NCBI RefSeq assembly: GCF_900111315.1
Contig: NZ_FOGU01000005.1
Span: 186,001 to 250,000 of the forward strand
DNA length: 64,000 nt
Reading direction: 5' to 3'
From: Tranquillimonas rosea
Lineage (GTDB): Bacteria; Pseudomonadota; Alphaproteobacteria; Rhodobacterales; Rhodobacteraceae
Below the pieces are notes generated by a model. That model searched no databases. It saw only the letters and a list, made by a program, of their open reading frames with translations, and was not told the origin of the DNA. Shown here one piece after another: positions 42,992 through 53,024 of the stretch. The translations under genes and the position numbers were made by a program. Every line of letters starts with the position of its first letter. The stretch's first letter is position 1.

Positions 42992-43651
42992 TCACTCTCC
43001 GGTGGCGACGAGAATCCAGTTCGGGTCGTCGGTGCCCATCGGCCGCGAGAAGGTCCAGACGTCCTTCTGGCGCTTGATCTCGTTCGGGCTGCCCTCGATC
43101 ACCTCACCCTCGGCGTTCTTGACCACGGAGGTCAGTTCGCCCGTGAAGCGCACGCTGATCTCGCCCTCATTGGTATCCCGGTCAAAGCGGGCCGACACGA
43201 TACCGACATCGCGCAGGCCGACGAAGTTCGCGTCGATCGTCAGGCCCTGCTGCCGGCGCTGTTCGATGACCTCGTCGAAGGCGGCGGCGACGTCCTCGGC
43301 CAGGAAGAAGCGCACGTCTTCCATATCGCCGTTCTCGAACGCCATGAGCACCATTTCGTAGGCGCCGCGCGCGCCCTGCAGGAACTCACCGACATTGAAT
43401 TCGGGCTCGGCCATCTTCATCGCGGCAAGCGCCTTGGCGCTGTCGGAGCCGTCATCGACATGGTCGGTGATGTCGCGGTCGGGGCCGCCTTCGATCACCT
43501 CGAATTCAGGGCGGCTCGTGCGCTTGGTGTCGTTCGCGTTGACAGGTGGCTTCTCATATCCTTCGCGACTTCCCAGAACGCTCCTGAGGCGCAGGATGAG
43601 GAAGACGGCAATTCCGGCGAGGACCAGAAGTTGTAGGGCGGCAGAACTCAT
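42992..43651 (-). CDS. timA: Tim44/TimA-family membrane-associated protein
   Basis: This 219-residue protein has an N-terminal transmembrane anchor (5-22), a charged linker, and a C-terminal Tim44-like domain (about 75-215). The domain includes EFLQGARGAYEMVLMAFENGD and DVGIVSARF, plus RQKDVWTFSRPM. It is the alphaproteobacterial relative of mitochondrial Tim44, with a role in the envelope that is not well defined. It heads timA-mltA-smr and diverges from fxsA by 103 bases. Confidence 0.9.
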   Translation of the reverse strand: MSSAALQLLVLAGIAVFLILRLRSVLGSREGYEKPPVNANDTKRTSRPEFEVIEGGPDRDITDHVDDGSDSAKALAAMKMAEPEFNVGEFLQGARGAYEMVLMAFENGDMEDVRFFLAEDVAAAFDEVIEQRRQQGLTIDANFVGLRDVGIVSARFDRDTNEGEISVRFTGELTSVVKNAEGEVIEGSPNEIKRQKDVWTFSRPMGTDDPNWILVATGE

Positions 43652-43754
43652 CGAAAAAACCTCAAGGCGGGCGGGTTGGTTTCAGCTCGCATCAGACCTT
43701 ATGTAGGGGAGGGGTCGGCGCGAGTCCACTGCGGCCCCGGAGAAGGAGGCTGGG

Positions 43755-44279
43755 ATGTGGCTGTTTGCCCTATTCGTCGCGGTACCATTGATCGAGATCG
43801 CCCTGTTCATTCAGGTCGGCGGGCTGATCGGGCTGTGGCCGACGTTGCTGATCGTTCTGCTGACGGCGATGGCCGGCACCTATCTGGTGCGCACGCAGGG
43901 GGCTGGCGCGCTGTCGGACGTGAAGCGCTCGCTCAACGGGATGCGCGATCCGACCGAGCCGCTGGCGCACGGGGCGATGATCCTGGTTGCGGGGCTTCTG
44001 CTGCTGACGCCGGGCTTTTTCACCGACGCCGTCGGCTTCGCGCTGCTGACGCCGCCGCTGCGCAAGCTGGCAATCCGCGAGCTGGGCAAACGGATCGAGG
44101 TTCATGCGGTGGGCAGCGGTCCCCGGCCAGGTCCGGGCTATGATCCGCGCGGGCCCAGCGGTCCGCGCCCCGGCGGACCGTCCGGCCGTGGCGACACGAT
44201 CGAGGGGGAGTTCACCGAGGTCGACCCCGAGTCGCAGAAACGGCCCACGCACTCGCCATCCGGATGGACACGGCATTGA
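43755..44279 (+). CDS. fxsA: FxsA-family inner-membrane protein
   Basis: This 174-residue protein starts MWLFALFVAVPLIEIALFIQ and has three or four membrane segments. It contains GTYLVRTQGAGAL and LLLTPGFFTDAVGFALL, the FxsA signature. The C-terminal tail is Pro/Gly-rich and cytoplasmic. In E. coli, FxsA relieves F-plasmid exclusion of phage T7; its normal role is unclear. GAAGGAGG precedes the ATG. It is followed by secB. Confidence 0.92.
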   Translation: MWLFALFVAVPLIEIALFIQVGGLIGLWPTLLIVLLTAMAGTYLVRTQGAGALSDVKRSLNGMRDPTEPLAHGAMILVAGLLLLTPGFFTDAVGFALLTPPLRKLAIRELGKRIEVHAVGSGPRPGPGYDPRGPSGPRPGGPSGRGDTIEGEFTEVDPESQKRPTHSPSGWTRH

Positions 44280-44338
44280 GCCCTTCGCGAGCCCTTGGTA
44301 AGCATCCGGGCGATATTTGACCCCTAAGGAGCCTATCC

Positions 44339-44854
44339 ATGGCCGAAGAAACCCCGACCAACGGCGCGTCGGATAAACCTGCCACCCAGACGGCGCCCAA
44401 GATGCGCATCCTGGGCCAGTACATCCGCGACCTGTCGTTCGAGAACATCGTCGCGCGCAAGGGCATCCAGCAGAGCGGAAAGCCCGACGTGCAGGTTCAG
44501 GTGAACCTGGACGCCCGCAAGCGCGACAATGAGAACGAGTACGAAGTTCTCACCAAGTTCAATGTCACCTCCAAGACGCACGATCCCGAGGTGACGCTGT
44601 ACGTGCTCGAGCTGGAATACAGCGGCATCTTCCACGTCGAGAACGTGCCCGAAGAGCAGCTGCATCCCTTCCTGCTGATCGAGTGCCCGCGTCAGCTGTT
44701 CCCGTTCGTGCGCCGGATCGTCAGCGACGTGACGCAGGACGGCGGGTTCCCGGGGCTGAACCTCGAGAACATCGATTTCGTCGCGCTCTATCGTCAGGGC
44801 CTGGCGCAGCGTCAGCAGCAGAAGACCGAAGACCAGACGACGCCCACGAACTGA
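44339..44854 (+). CDS. secB: Protein-export chaperone SecB
   Basis: This 171-residue tetrameric cytoplasmic chaperone keeps presecretory proteins unfolded and hands them to SecA. It has MRILGQYIRDLSFENI near residue 22, VTLYVLELEYSGIF, LLIECPRQLFPFVRRIVSDV and GGFPGLNLENIDFVALY. A clear TAAGGAG ribosome site precedes the ATG. Its stop is 3 bases from the dnaQ stop on the opposite strand. Confidence 0.97.
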   Translation: MAEETPTNGASDKPATQTAPKMRILGQYIRDLSFENIVARKGIQQSGKPDVQVQVNLDARKRDNENEYEVLTKFNVTSKTHDPEVTLYVLELEYSGIFHVENVPEEQLHPFLLIECPRQLFPFVRRIVSDVTQDGGFPGLNLENIDFVALYRQGLAQRQQQKTEDQTTPTN

Positions 44855-44857
44855 GGC

Positions 44858-45562
44858 TCAGGCGCCCGACCAGATCCGGGCCCAGAGCGTATCGTCGCCC
44901 AGGGCCGCCACGAAGGCGGCATGGGCGGCTTTCTCTTCTTCCGTCAGGCGCGCGGGCAGGGGCTCGGGCCGCGGACGCGGGCGCCAGTCGTCGGCGGCGT
45001 CCGCACCGGCCCGCCGGTCGGTATCTGCCGAGAGGCCGAAATCCGGCTGACGGCCGCCGATCAGTTCGAGATACACCTCCGCCAGGATTTCCGAGTCCAG
45101 AAGCGCGCCGTGCAGCGTCCGCGACGAGTTGTCGATGCCGAAGCGCCGGCAAAGTGCGTCCAGCGACGCGGGCGAGCCAGGGAACTTGCGGCGGGCGATG
45201 GCCACGGTATCGACCGCCCGGTCCATCGGAATCAGCGGTAGCTTGGCCCAACCCAGCTCGGCATTGAGGAATTTCATGTCGAACGCGGCGTTGTGGATCA
45301 CCAGCTTGGCGTCGTTGCCGATGAAATCGAGGAAATCCTGCCCGACGGCCGCGAACAGCGGCTTGTCCCTCAGGAAATCGTCGCCCAGTCCGTGCACTTG
45401 GAACGCCTCGTCCGGCATGCCTCGCTGCGGGTTGATGTACTGGTGATAGGTGCGCCCGGTCGGCATGTGGTTGAGCAGCTCGACCGCGCCGATCTCGACC
45501 AGGCGGTCGCCGGTTTCGGGCTCGAAGCCCGTCGTCTCGGTGTCGAGGACGATCTCACGCAT
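44858..45562 (-). CDS. dnaQ: DNA polymerase III epsilon subunit (3'-5' proofreading exonuclease)
   Basis: This 234-residue DEDDh exonuclease has motif I VLDTETTGFEP (Asp7, Glu9), motif II VIHNAAFDMKFL and motif III TLHGALLDSEILAEVYLEL. The C-terminal tail has a Pro/Arg-rich linker and the alpha-subunit-binding segment. It overlaps coaE by 8 bases and is the last gene of maf-aroE-coaE-dnaQ. Confidence 0.97.
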   Translation of the reverse strand: MREIVLDTETTGFEPETGDRLVEIGAVELLNHMPTGRTYHQYINPQRGMPDEAFQVHGLGDDFLRDKPLFAAVGQDFLDFIGNDAKLVIHNAAFDMKFLNAELGWAKLPLIPMDRAVDTVAIARRKFPGSPASLDALCRRFGIDNSSRTLHGALLDSEILAEVYLELIGGRQPDFGLSADTDRRAGADAADDWRPRPRPEPLPARLTEEEKAAHAAFVAALGDDTLWARIWSGA

Positions 45563-46154
45563 CGCTCAGCCTCTTTCTGATCTTCGACAGGATCTCTCTG
45601 ACCTGACTCCGCGCCGCGTCGAGCGTCCGCGTCTCGACCACGTCGTCGGCCCGCTGTCTTTTCTGCGCATCCGGCAGCTGTTTTGCAAGAATGGCGTCCA
45701 GTCGCGCCTCGGTCATGCCGGGCCTTTCGAGCACCCGCCGGCGCTGGACCTCGGGCGGAGCGCTGACCACGACGACGTGGTCCATTTCGGCGTCTGAGCC
45801 GGTCTCGAACAGAAGCGGGATGTCGAGCACGACGATGTCCGCATCCGCACCATCAATGAAGGCGGCGCGGTCTGCGGCGACGAGCGGGTGCACGATCCGT
45901 TCAATGCGGCGCAGGGCGCTGGGATCCTGCGCGATCCAGTCGGACAGGGCGGTGCGGTCCACGCCGCCCTCGTGCACCGCCTCGGGGCGAAGCTCGCCGA
46001 TCGGCCCCACGGCGTCGCCACCGGGGCCATACAGCCGGTGCACGGCGGCATCCGCGTCCCAGACGGGCAGACCCTCGTCCGCGAACAACAGCGCCGTCGT
46101 GGACTTGCCCATGCCGATCGAGCCGGTGAGCCCGATGACGAACGGACGGGTCAT
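45555..46154 (-). CDS. coaE: Dephospho-CoA kinase
   Basis: This 199-residue P-loop kinase catalyses the last step of coenzyme A synthesis. The Walker A region is GLTGSIGMGKSTTALLF; VWDADAAVHRLYG and LDIPLLFETG follow. Start and stop overlap aroE (4 bases) and dnaQ (8 bases) respectively. Confidence 0.97.
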   Translation of the reverse strand: MTRPFVIGLTGSIGMGKSTTALLFADEGLPVWDADAAVHRLYGPGGDAVGPIGELRPEAVHEGGVDRTALSDWIAQDPSALRRIERIVHPLVAADRAAFIDGADADIVVLDIPLLFETGSDAEMDHVVVVSAPPEVQRRRVLERPGMTEARLDAILAKQLPDAQKRQRADDVVETRTLDAARSQVREILSKIRKRLSDA

Positions 46155-46987
46155 CTGGGCAGCAGCACGTTCCTGGTCGCCTCGTCGACCACCGGCCGCA
46201 TCCCGAACCAGCGCTCGAAGCCCGGCGCGGCCTGGTAGATCAGCATCCCAAGCCCGTCCACCGTGGTGCAGCCGATCTCGGCCGCGCGTTCCAGGAAATC
46301 TGTTCGCAGCGGCGTATAGACAAGGTCGGTCACGACCGCCTTCGGGGACAGCCCGTCGAGCGGGACGCGGAACGCGCCCTTGCCGGTCATCCCGAGCGAG
46401 CTGGCGTTCACCGCCGTCATCGCACCGTCGAGCGTGTTGCCGGCCTGCACCCAGTCATAGACGACGACCTTGTTGCCAAACTCCTGCCGCAGCGCCTCGG
46501 CGCGAGCTCGGGTGCGGTTGGTCAGCCGGATCTCGGGCACGCCGGCGTCGATCAGCGACGCAAGCACGGCCCGCGCGGCGCCACCGGCCCCGAATACCGC
46601 GGCGGGGCCCGATGCGGGCTGCCAGCCTGGGGCGTTCTGGCGCAGGTTCTCGATAAAGCCGTAGCCATCGGTGTTGTCGGCGTGAACGCTGCCGTCCGGA
46701 CGAAAGATCAACGTGTTGGCCGCCCCGATCAGCGCCGCGCGGTCGGTCACCTGATCGGCGATCTCAAGCATCGCCTCCTTGTGGGGAATCGTCACGTTCG
46801 CCCCGACGAAGCCCAGCTTGGGCAGCGTGCGGAGAGCCTCGCGAAGATCGCCCTGCGCGACGTCCATCGGGATGTAATAGCCGGGCAGCGCATTCACGCG
46901 CAGCCAATGGCGGTGCAGGGCGGGCGACCGGCTGTGCGCGATGGGCGAGCCGATGACCCCGGCGAGCGGTATGCGGTCGACAGTCAT
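46151..46987 (-). CDS. aroE: Shikimate dehydrogenase (NADP+)
   Basis: This 278-residue enzyme of the aromatic amino acid pathway reduces 3-dehydroshikimate. The substrate loop is GSPIAHSRSPALH, the catalytic Lys is in NVTIPHKE, the cofactor motif is VFGAGGAARAVL and the NADP-selecting region is TNRTRARAE. It overlaps maf and coaE by four bases each (ATGA). Confidence 0.97.
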   Translation of the reverse strand: MTVDRIPLAGVIGSPIAHSRSPALHRHWLRVNALPGYYIPMDVAQGDLREALRTLPKLGFVGANVTIPHKEAMLEIADQVTDRAALIGAANTLIFRPDGSVHADNTDGYGFIENLRQNAPGWQPASGPAAVFGAGGAARAVLASLIDAGVPEIRLTNRTRARAEALRQEFGNKVVVYDWVQAGNTLDGAMTAVNASSLGMTGKGAFRVPLDGLSPKAVVTDLVYTPLRTDFLERAAEIGCTTVDGLGMLIYQAAPGFERWFGMRPVVDEATRNVLLPR

Positions 46988-47583
46988 GACGGCAATGTCC
47001 CCCGCATCGTGAGATAGGACAAGAGTTCCAGCATCGGCAGCCCCAACACGGTGAAATAGTCGCCGTCGATTCGCGTGAACAGGCGCACGCCTTCTTCCTC
47101 GAGCTTGTAGGCGCCGACCGAATGGCGGACGCTTTCCCAGTTCCGCGCTAAATAGTCGTCGAGATACGCCTCGGAGATCTCGCGCATCCGCAGGCGCACC
47201 ACACCGACATGGCGCCAGAGCGGCTCACCCCCCTGATAGATCACGGCGGCGGATTGCAGCATGTGCGTCTGGCCCGACAGGCGTTGCAGCTGGTCACGGG
47301 CGATCTCGGGCGTCTCGGGCTTGGACAGGATCTCGGGGCCGAGGTTCAGGATCTGGTCGCAGCCGATGACCAGCGCGCCGGGTTCCTTGCCGCTGATCTT
47401 CCGCGCCTTGGCCTCGGCCAGCGCGTCGGCAACGTCGCGCGGTTGCACACCTTCGGAGACGAGGCCGCCGCGCAGGGCATCCTCGTCGATCCGCGCGGGC
47501 ATCACCTGGATGTCCAGACCGGCCCGGCGCAGAAGGTCGCGGCGGATTTCCGAGCCAGAGGCGAGGATGATCTGTTCGGTCAT
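46984..47583 (-). CDS. maf: Maf-family nucleotide pyrophosphatase
   Basis: This 199-residue Maf/YceF-family house-cleaning enzyme hydrolyses nonstandard or excess nucleoside triphosphates. It starts IILASGSEIRRDLL and has ALVIGCDQIL, which replaces the usual ADT motif, so exact specificity is uncertain. SVGAYKLEEEGVRLF and VLGLPMLELLSYL close the protein. The ATG at 47583 is chosen from homologue starts; ATG at 47589 is possible. It is the first gene left of the origin and leads the maf-aroE-coaE-dnaQ operon. Confidence 0.93.
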   Translation of the reverse strand: MTEQIILASGSEIRRDLLRRAGLDIQVMPARIDEDALRGGLVSEGVQPRDVADALAEAKARKISGKEPGALVIGCDQILNLGPEILSKPETPEIARDQLQRLSGQTHMLQSAAVIYQGGEPLWRHVGVVRLRMREISEAYLDDYLARNWESVRHSVGAYKLEEEGVRLFTRIDGDYFTVLGLPMLELLSYLTMRGTLPS

Positions 47584-47640
47584 GTGCATCACCCGGTGGA
47601 TAATTCTCGCTGAAACCGGGGGACCGGCTCGGTACGACTC

Positions 47641-48004
47641 AGGGGGCAATCAGATCCGTTAACAGCCCCCGCCGATATGTGCCCGCTGCGTCCCGCGATG
47701 TCCACGCGTGGATGGGTAATCTTTCGATGTGTGGGCAAGTCCGACGGATCCGAGTCGTCAGATCTTCATCCAACGACTTATCCACAGGATGTTTTTTATA
47801 ACTATATGATTTTCAAACCTATTTTTTTATCCCCGCCTATATGTCCACGGATCCGGCGGGCGTAGATCAACAGGCCTATGACCTGTGCAGAACCCAGGGA
47901 GAGATCCGGCAATCCACAACTCCCCAGACCCAACAAACATCATCATCTTTTCTTCTAAAGATCTATTGAGATAGATGGTGGGACCGACCGCTTCGGAGGC
48001 CGCC
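47641..48004. other. Candidate chromosomal replication origin (oriC)
   Basis: This non-coding stretch separates two diverging transcription units. It has a perfect DnaA box TTATCCACA (47778-47786) directly beside a 40-bp tract (47791-47830) that is 34/40 A/T, suitable for unwinding. Weaker DnaA-like sites are TTCTGCACA on the minus strand (47884-47892, one mismatch) and CAATCCACA (47910-47918). GANTC sites, the target of the CcrM methylase, lie at 47636-47640 and 47752-47756, and a CtrA half site TTAAC at about 47659. parABS lies within 7.5 kb, as is usual at alphaproteobacterial origins. Confidence 0.8.
47778..47786 (+). promoter_or_regulatory. DnaA box TTATCCACA
   Basis: This is an exact match to the high-affinity R1-type DnaA box. 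It sits 4 bases before the A/T-rich tract in the candidate origin. Confidence 0.85.
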
Positions 48005-48457
48005 ATGAACACGTTCCTCGCCTACGCCTATCCGTGGATTAAGGCGTTCCACATCATCGCGGTGATCGCGTGGATGGCCGGCCTGTTCTATCTGCCCAGA
48101 TTGTTCGTCTATCACGCCGAACAGGTCGAACCCGGCGGCGGGCGGGACGACCTGTTCCAGACGATGGAGATGAAGCTTCTCCGCGTGATCATGAACCCGG
48201 CGATGATCGCCACCTGGCTGTTCGGCCTGATGCTCGTCGGGATTCCGGGGCTCGTGGACTGGTCGATGATCTGGCCGTGGACCAAGGCGGCCGCGGTGCT
48301 GGGGATGACGTGGTTTCACATGTGGTGCGCCGTGCGCCGCAAGGATTTCGCGAACGGGCACAACGTCCGCGATGGCCGGACCTACCGGATGATGAACGAG
48401 GTCCCGACGCTGTTGTTGCTGGTGATCGTCATCTCGGTGGTCGTGCGCCCGTTCTGA
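48005..48457 (+). CDS. hemJ: Protoporphyrinogen IX oxidase HemJ
   Basis: This 150-residue inner-membrane protein has four predicted helices. It belongs to the HemJ (formerly UPF0093) family, which oxidises protoporphyrinogen IX to protoporphyrin IX in bacteria lacking HemG and HemY-type oxidases. Conserved features are the His of WIKAFHIIAVIAWMAGLFYL, RLFVYH, and the Lys/His region WPWTKAAAV and WFHMWCA. GGAGG lies 5 bases before the ATG. It is the first gene right of the origin. Confidence 0.93.
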   Translation: MNTFLAYAYPWIKAFHIIAVIAWMAGLFYLPRLFVYHAEQVEPGGGRDDLFQTMEMKLLRVIMNPAMIATWLFGLMLVGIPGLVDWSMIWPWTKAAAVLGMTWFHMWCAVRRKDFANGHNVRDGRTYRMMNEVPTLLLLVIVISVVVRPF

Positions 48458-48464
48458 GTCGCCG

Positions 48465-48493
48465 TTGACAAGACGTCCCGCGATCTCTATCTG
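48465..48493 (+). promoter_or_regulatory. Sigma-70-like promoter for rho
   Basis: The -35 box is a perfect TTGACA (48465-48470). After 17 bases comes TATCTG (48488-48493) as -10, 85 bases before the rho start. This leaves a long 5' leader of about 80 bases, in keeping with the autoregulated leader of rho in other bacteria. Confidence 0.65.
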
Positions 48494-48577
48494 ACGGCCT
48501 CGCTGCCCGTCCGGGCGGAGGACTTCCCACTATAGCAGATGCAACGGCACCCGAGCGGGGCCGCAGGACCGTATTCC

Positions 48578-49849
<1,272 letters not shown>

Positions 49850-49865
49850 GACCGGCAGGTGCGCC

Positions 49866-51152
49866 ATGGATACGATCTATGCCCTGGCCTCGGCGCGGGG
49901 CAAATCGGGCGTTGCCGTCATTCGGATTTCGGGACCGCAGGCGTTCGCGGCGGGCCGGGCTATCGCCGGAGCCCTGCCGGCGCCCCGGTCCAGTGCCGTG
50001 CGGCACCTTCGATCGTCGACCGGTGAGGCCCTGGACAAAGCACTTGTCCTGACATTTTCGTCCGGCGCGAGCTTTACCGGCGAAGATACCGTAGAATTCC
50101 AGATACATGGCAGTCCCGCGATTATCGACGCGCTGATGCGCGTGCTCAGCGCGCAGGGCGGTCTGCGCATGGCCGAGCCCGGGGAATTCACGCGGCGGGC
50201 GTTGGAGAATGGCCGGCTTGATCTGACCCAGGTCGAAGGCTTGGGCGACCTGATCGACTCGGAAACCGAACTGCAGAGGCGCCAGGCGCTCGACATCATG
50301 TCCGGCAAGCTGGGCGGTAAGGTCGACCGGTGGCGGGGTGATCTGATCCGGGCCGCGGCGCTGCTTGAAGCCGTCATCGATTTTGCCGATGAAGAGGTGC
50401 CGACCGACGTGTTGCCAGAGGTGCGGGATCTCTTGGCCGGAGTCATTTCCGACTTCAAGGTCGAACTGGCGGGCGCGTCCTCGGCCGAGAGGATACGCGA
50501 TGGGTTCGAGGTCGCGATCCTTGGGCGCCCGAATGTCGGAAAGTCTACCCTTCTCAATGCATTAGCCGGTCGCGACGCAGCGATTACCTCGTCAGTAGCT
50601 GGAACGACGCGCGATGTGATCGAAGTGCGAATGGACATCGGCGGATTGCCGGTGACGTTCCTCGATACCGCGGGCCTGCGGGACACGGAGGATGAGGTCG
50701 AGGCAATCGGCGTCGCGCGGGCGCGTCAGCGGGGCGAGGCGGCCGACCTGCGCGTATTCTTGCAGGAAAGCGCGGACGAGCAGCCTGAGATCGCGCTCGG
50801 ACCAGAAGACCTGCTGCGGCACGCCAAGTCCGATCTGAGCGGCTCTCGCAATGGCGTGTCTGGATTGACCGGCGATGGCGTCGATCAGCTGGTCGCAGAG
50901 ATCGAGGGGATCTTGTCGACGCGGGTTCGAAACGCCAGTTCTCTGGTCCGGGAAAGGCAAAGAATTGCGTTGACCGAAGCGTTGGGGCTTTTGGAATCGG
51001 CGACAGATGCTGTATCCACCGGGAACATGTCGGAAGAGGTTGTCGCCGAAGAGATCCGGCGGGCGATCCGAACTCTCGAGCGTTTGGTTGGGCGCATCTC
51101 TGTAGACGACGTGCTCGACGAAATCTTCGCGAGCTTTTGCCTGGGTAAATGA
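49866..51152 (+). CDS. mnmE: tRNA modification GTPase MnmE (TrmE)
   Basis: This 428-residue protein works with MnmG to form the (c)mnm5 group on U34 of tRNAs. It has an N-terminal folate-binding domain (MDTIYALASARGKSGVAVIR), a helical region and a G domain with GRPNVGKSTLLNALAG and DTAGLRDTEDEVE. The expected C-terminal Cys motif is present as FCLGK. The G4 motif (NKxD) is not obvious: the region reads LRHAKSDLSG, i.e. AKSD. The stop is 3 bases before mnmG, and parS lies across the junction. Codon third positions are less G/C-biased than in the rest of the window. Confidence 0.96.
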   Translation: MDTIYALASARGKSGVAVIRISGPQAFAAGRAIAGALPAPRSSAVRHLRSSTGEALDKALVLTFSSGASFTGEDTVEFQIHGSPAIIDALMRVLSAQGGLRMAEPGEFTRRALENGRLDLTQVEGLGDLIDSETELQRRQALDIMSGKLGGKVDRWRGDLIRAAALLEAVIDFADEEVPTDVLPEVRDLLAGVISDFKVELAGASSAERIRDGFEVAILGRPNVGKSTLLNALAGRDAAITSSVAGTTRDVIEVRMDIGGLPVTFLDTAGLRDTEDEVEAIGVARARQRGEAADLRVFLQESADEQPEIALGPEDLLRHAKSDLSGSRNGVSGLTGDGVDQLVAEIEGILSTRVRNASSLVRERQRIALTEALGLLESATDAVSTGNMSEEVVAEEIRRAIRTLERLVGRISVDDVLDEIFASFCLGK

Positions 51153-51155
51153 GGG

Positions 51156-53024
51156 ATGTTTCACGTGAAACATTTTGACGTCATCGTAATCGGCGGGGGG
51201 CACGCCGGCGCTGAAGCTGCTGCGGCAGCCGCACGCCGCGGATCCCGCACCGCGCTTGTCACCCTGACGCGCGACGGTATCGGCGTCATGTCCTGTAATC
51301 CGGCGATCGGTGGTCTGGGCAAAGGCCATCTCGTGCGCGAAATCGACGCCTTCGACGGTATCATGGGACGCGCGGCAGACCGCGCCGGTATTCAGTTTCG
51401 CCTCCTCAACCGCCGGAAGGGCCCCGCGGTGCAGGGCCCGCGCGCCCAGGCGGATCGCGCGCTCTACAAGGCCGCCATCGCGGATCTCCTCGCAGAACAA
51501 GGCAACCTCGACATCATCGAAGGACAGGTCGTCGATCTGATCGTCGAAGATGGCCGCGCCGCAGGCGTCGTGCTGGAAGATGAAAGCCGCATCGCCTCGC
51601 ACTCGGTTGTCCTGACGACTGGAACGTTCCTTCGCGGTGTTATCCATATCGGCGATCGTCAGATTGCCGGCGGACGCATGGGTGACGCTCCTGCGGTGCG
51701 TCTGGCAGAGCGGCTCGACGACCTGGGCCTGCAATTCGGTCGCCTCAAGACGGGCACGCCGCCACGACTCGACGGAAAGACCATCGATTGGGATCGGCTG
51801 GAAAAGCAGCCGGGCGACGATGATCCAACGCTGTTCTCGTTCATGTCCAAAGCGCCAAGCGCGCGTCAGGTCGCGTGCGGCATCACGCATACGAACGACA
51901 GGACCCACGATATTATCCGTGCGAACCTGGATCGGTCCGCAATGTATGGCGGGCATATCGACGGGATCGGTCCGCGGTACTGTCCCTCGATCGAGGACAA
52001 GATCGTCCGCTTTGCGGAAAAGGACTCGCACCAGATTTTCCTGGAGCCAGAGGGGCTTTCCACGGACACGGTCTATCCGAACGGGATTTCGACGTCCCTT
52101 CCGGAAGAGGTCCAGCAAGACTACGTGCGGACGATCGAGGGCCTGGAGAACGCCGAGATCCTGCAGCCCGGATATGCCATCGAGTACGACTTCATCGACC
52201 CGAAGCTTCTGACACCGACGCTGGAGCTGCCGCACCTGCCGGGGCTTTATCTGGCCGGTCAGATCAATGGAACGACGGGGTACGAAGAAGCTGCGGCTCA
52301 AGGTCTGATTGCCGGCCTGAACGCTGCGGGCGTGGCGCGTGGCCTGGACGACGTGATCCTGTCGCGCGGTGACAGCTATATCGGCGTGATGATCGACGAT
52401 TTGACGACGCGTGGCGTGACCGAGCCGTACCGCATGTTCACCTCCCGCGCCGAGTTTCGGCTGAGCTTGCGGGCTGATAACGCCGATCAACGTCTGACGC
52501 CGATCGCGATGGCGTCTGAATGCGTCGGGGAGGCCCGTCGTGTGGCGTTTTCGCAGAAGATGGAGCGGCTAGACGCTGCTCGAAACCAGTTGAAAACGGG
52601 TTCGTTTACGCCGAAGGAGCTTCGCTCTGGTGGCATTTCGGTTTCTGACGACGGAACGCGTCGCTCGCTCTACGAGGTTCTTAGCTTTCCTAAGATGAGT
52701 TTCGAGGATCTTGTTGCTGTCAAGCCGGAGCTTTCCGAGATTGGGCCTGAAGTACGGCGCCAGCTGGAACGTGAGGCGCTCTATGCGAACTACTTGCAGC
52801 GTCAGGAACTCGACGTTGCCGCGCTCAAGCGTGATGAGGCCGTCGAGATCCCGTCAGACTTCGATTTCTCGACCGTTCCCGGTCTTTCGAACGAACTGAC
52901 GCAGAAACTGGAGGCTGCGCAGCCGTCGTCTCTGGGGCAGGCGGGTCGGATCGAGGGCATGACGCCCGCTGCGTTGACGGTGATACTTGCGTCCCTACGC
53001 CGGGATGTCCGGAAAAGCGCATGA
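51156..53024 (+). CDS. mnmG: tRNA uridine-5-carboxymethylaminomethyl modification enzyme MnmG (GidA)
   Basis: This 622-residue FAD-dependent partner of MnmE has the dinucleotide-binding motif [62 protein letters not shown] and [16 protein letters not shown]. The first codons, MFHVKH, are dictated by the parS palindrome that covers the start codon. The ATG is 3 bases after mnmE. Many codons end in T, especially in the last 600 bases. Confidence 0.98.
   Translation: MFHVKHFDVIVIGGGHAGAEAAAAAARRGSRTALVTLTRDGIGVMSCNPAIGGLGKGHLVREIDAFDGIMGRAADRAGIQFRLLNRRKGPAVQGPRAQADRALYKAAIADLLAEQGNLDIIEGQVVDLIVEDGRAAGVVLEDESRIASHSVVLTTGTFLRGVIHIGDRQIAGGRMGDAPAVRLAERLDDLGLQFGRLKTGTPPRLDGKTIDWDRLEKQPGDDDPTLFSFMSKAPSARQVACGITHTNDRTHDIIRANLDRSAMYGGHIDGIGPRYCPSIEDKIVRFAEKDSHQIFLEPEGLSTDTVYPNGISTSLPEEVQQDYVRTIEGLENAEILQPGYAIEYDFIDPKLLTPTLELPHLPGLYLAGQINGTTGYEEAAAQGLIAGLNAAGVARGLDDVILSRGDSYIGVMIDDLTTRGVTEPYRMFTSRAEFRLSLRADNADQRLTPIAMASECVGEARRVAFSQKMERLDAARNQLKTGSFTPKELRSGGISVSDDGTRRSLYEVLSFPKMSFEDLVAVKPELSEIGPEVRRQLEREALYANYLQRQELDVAALKRDEAVEIPSDFDFSTVPGLSNELTQKLEAAQPSSLGQAGRIEGMTPAALTVILASLRRDVRKSA
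51157..51172. promoter_or_regulatory. parS centromere site 1 (perfect)
   Basis: TGTTTCACGTGAAACA matches the canonical ParB-binding palindrome exactly; the flanking A and T extend the palindrome to 18 bp (51156-51173). It overlaps the ATG of mnmG. Confidence 0.95.
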
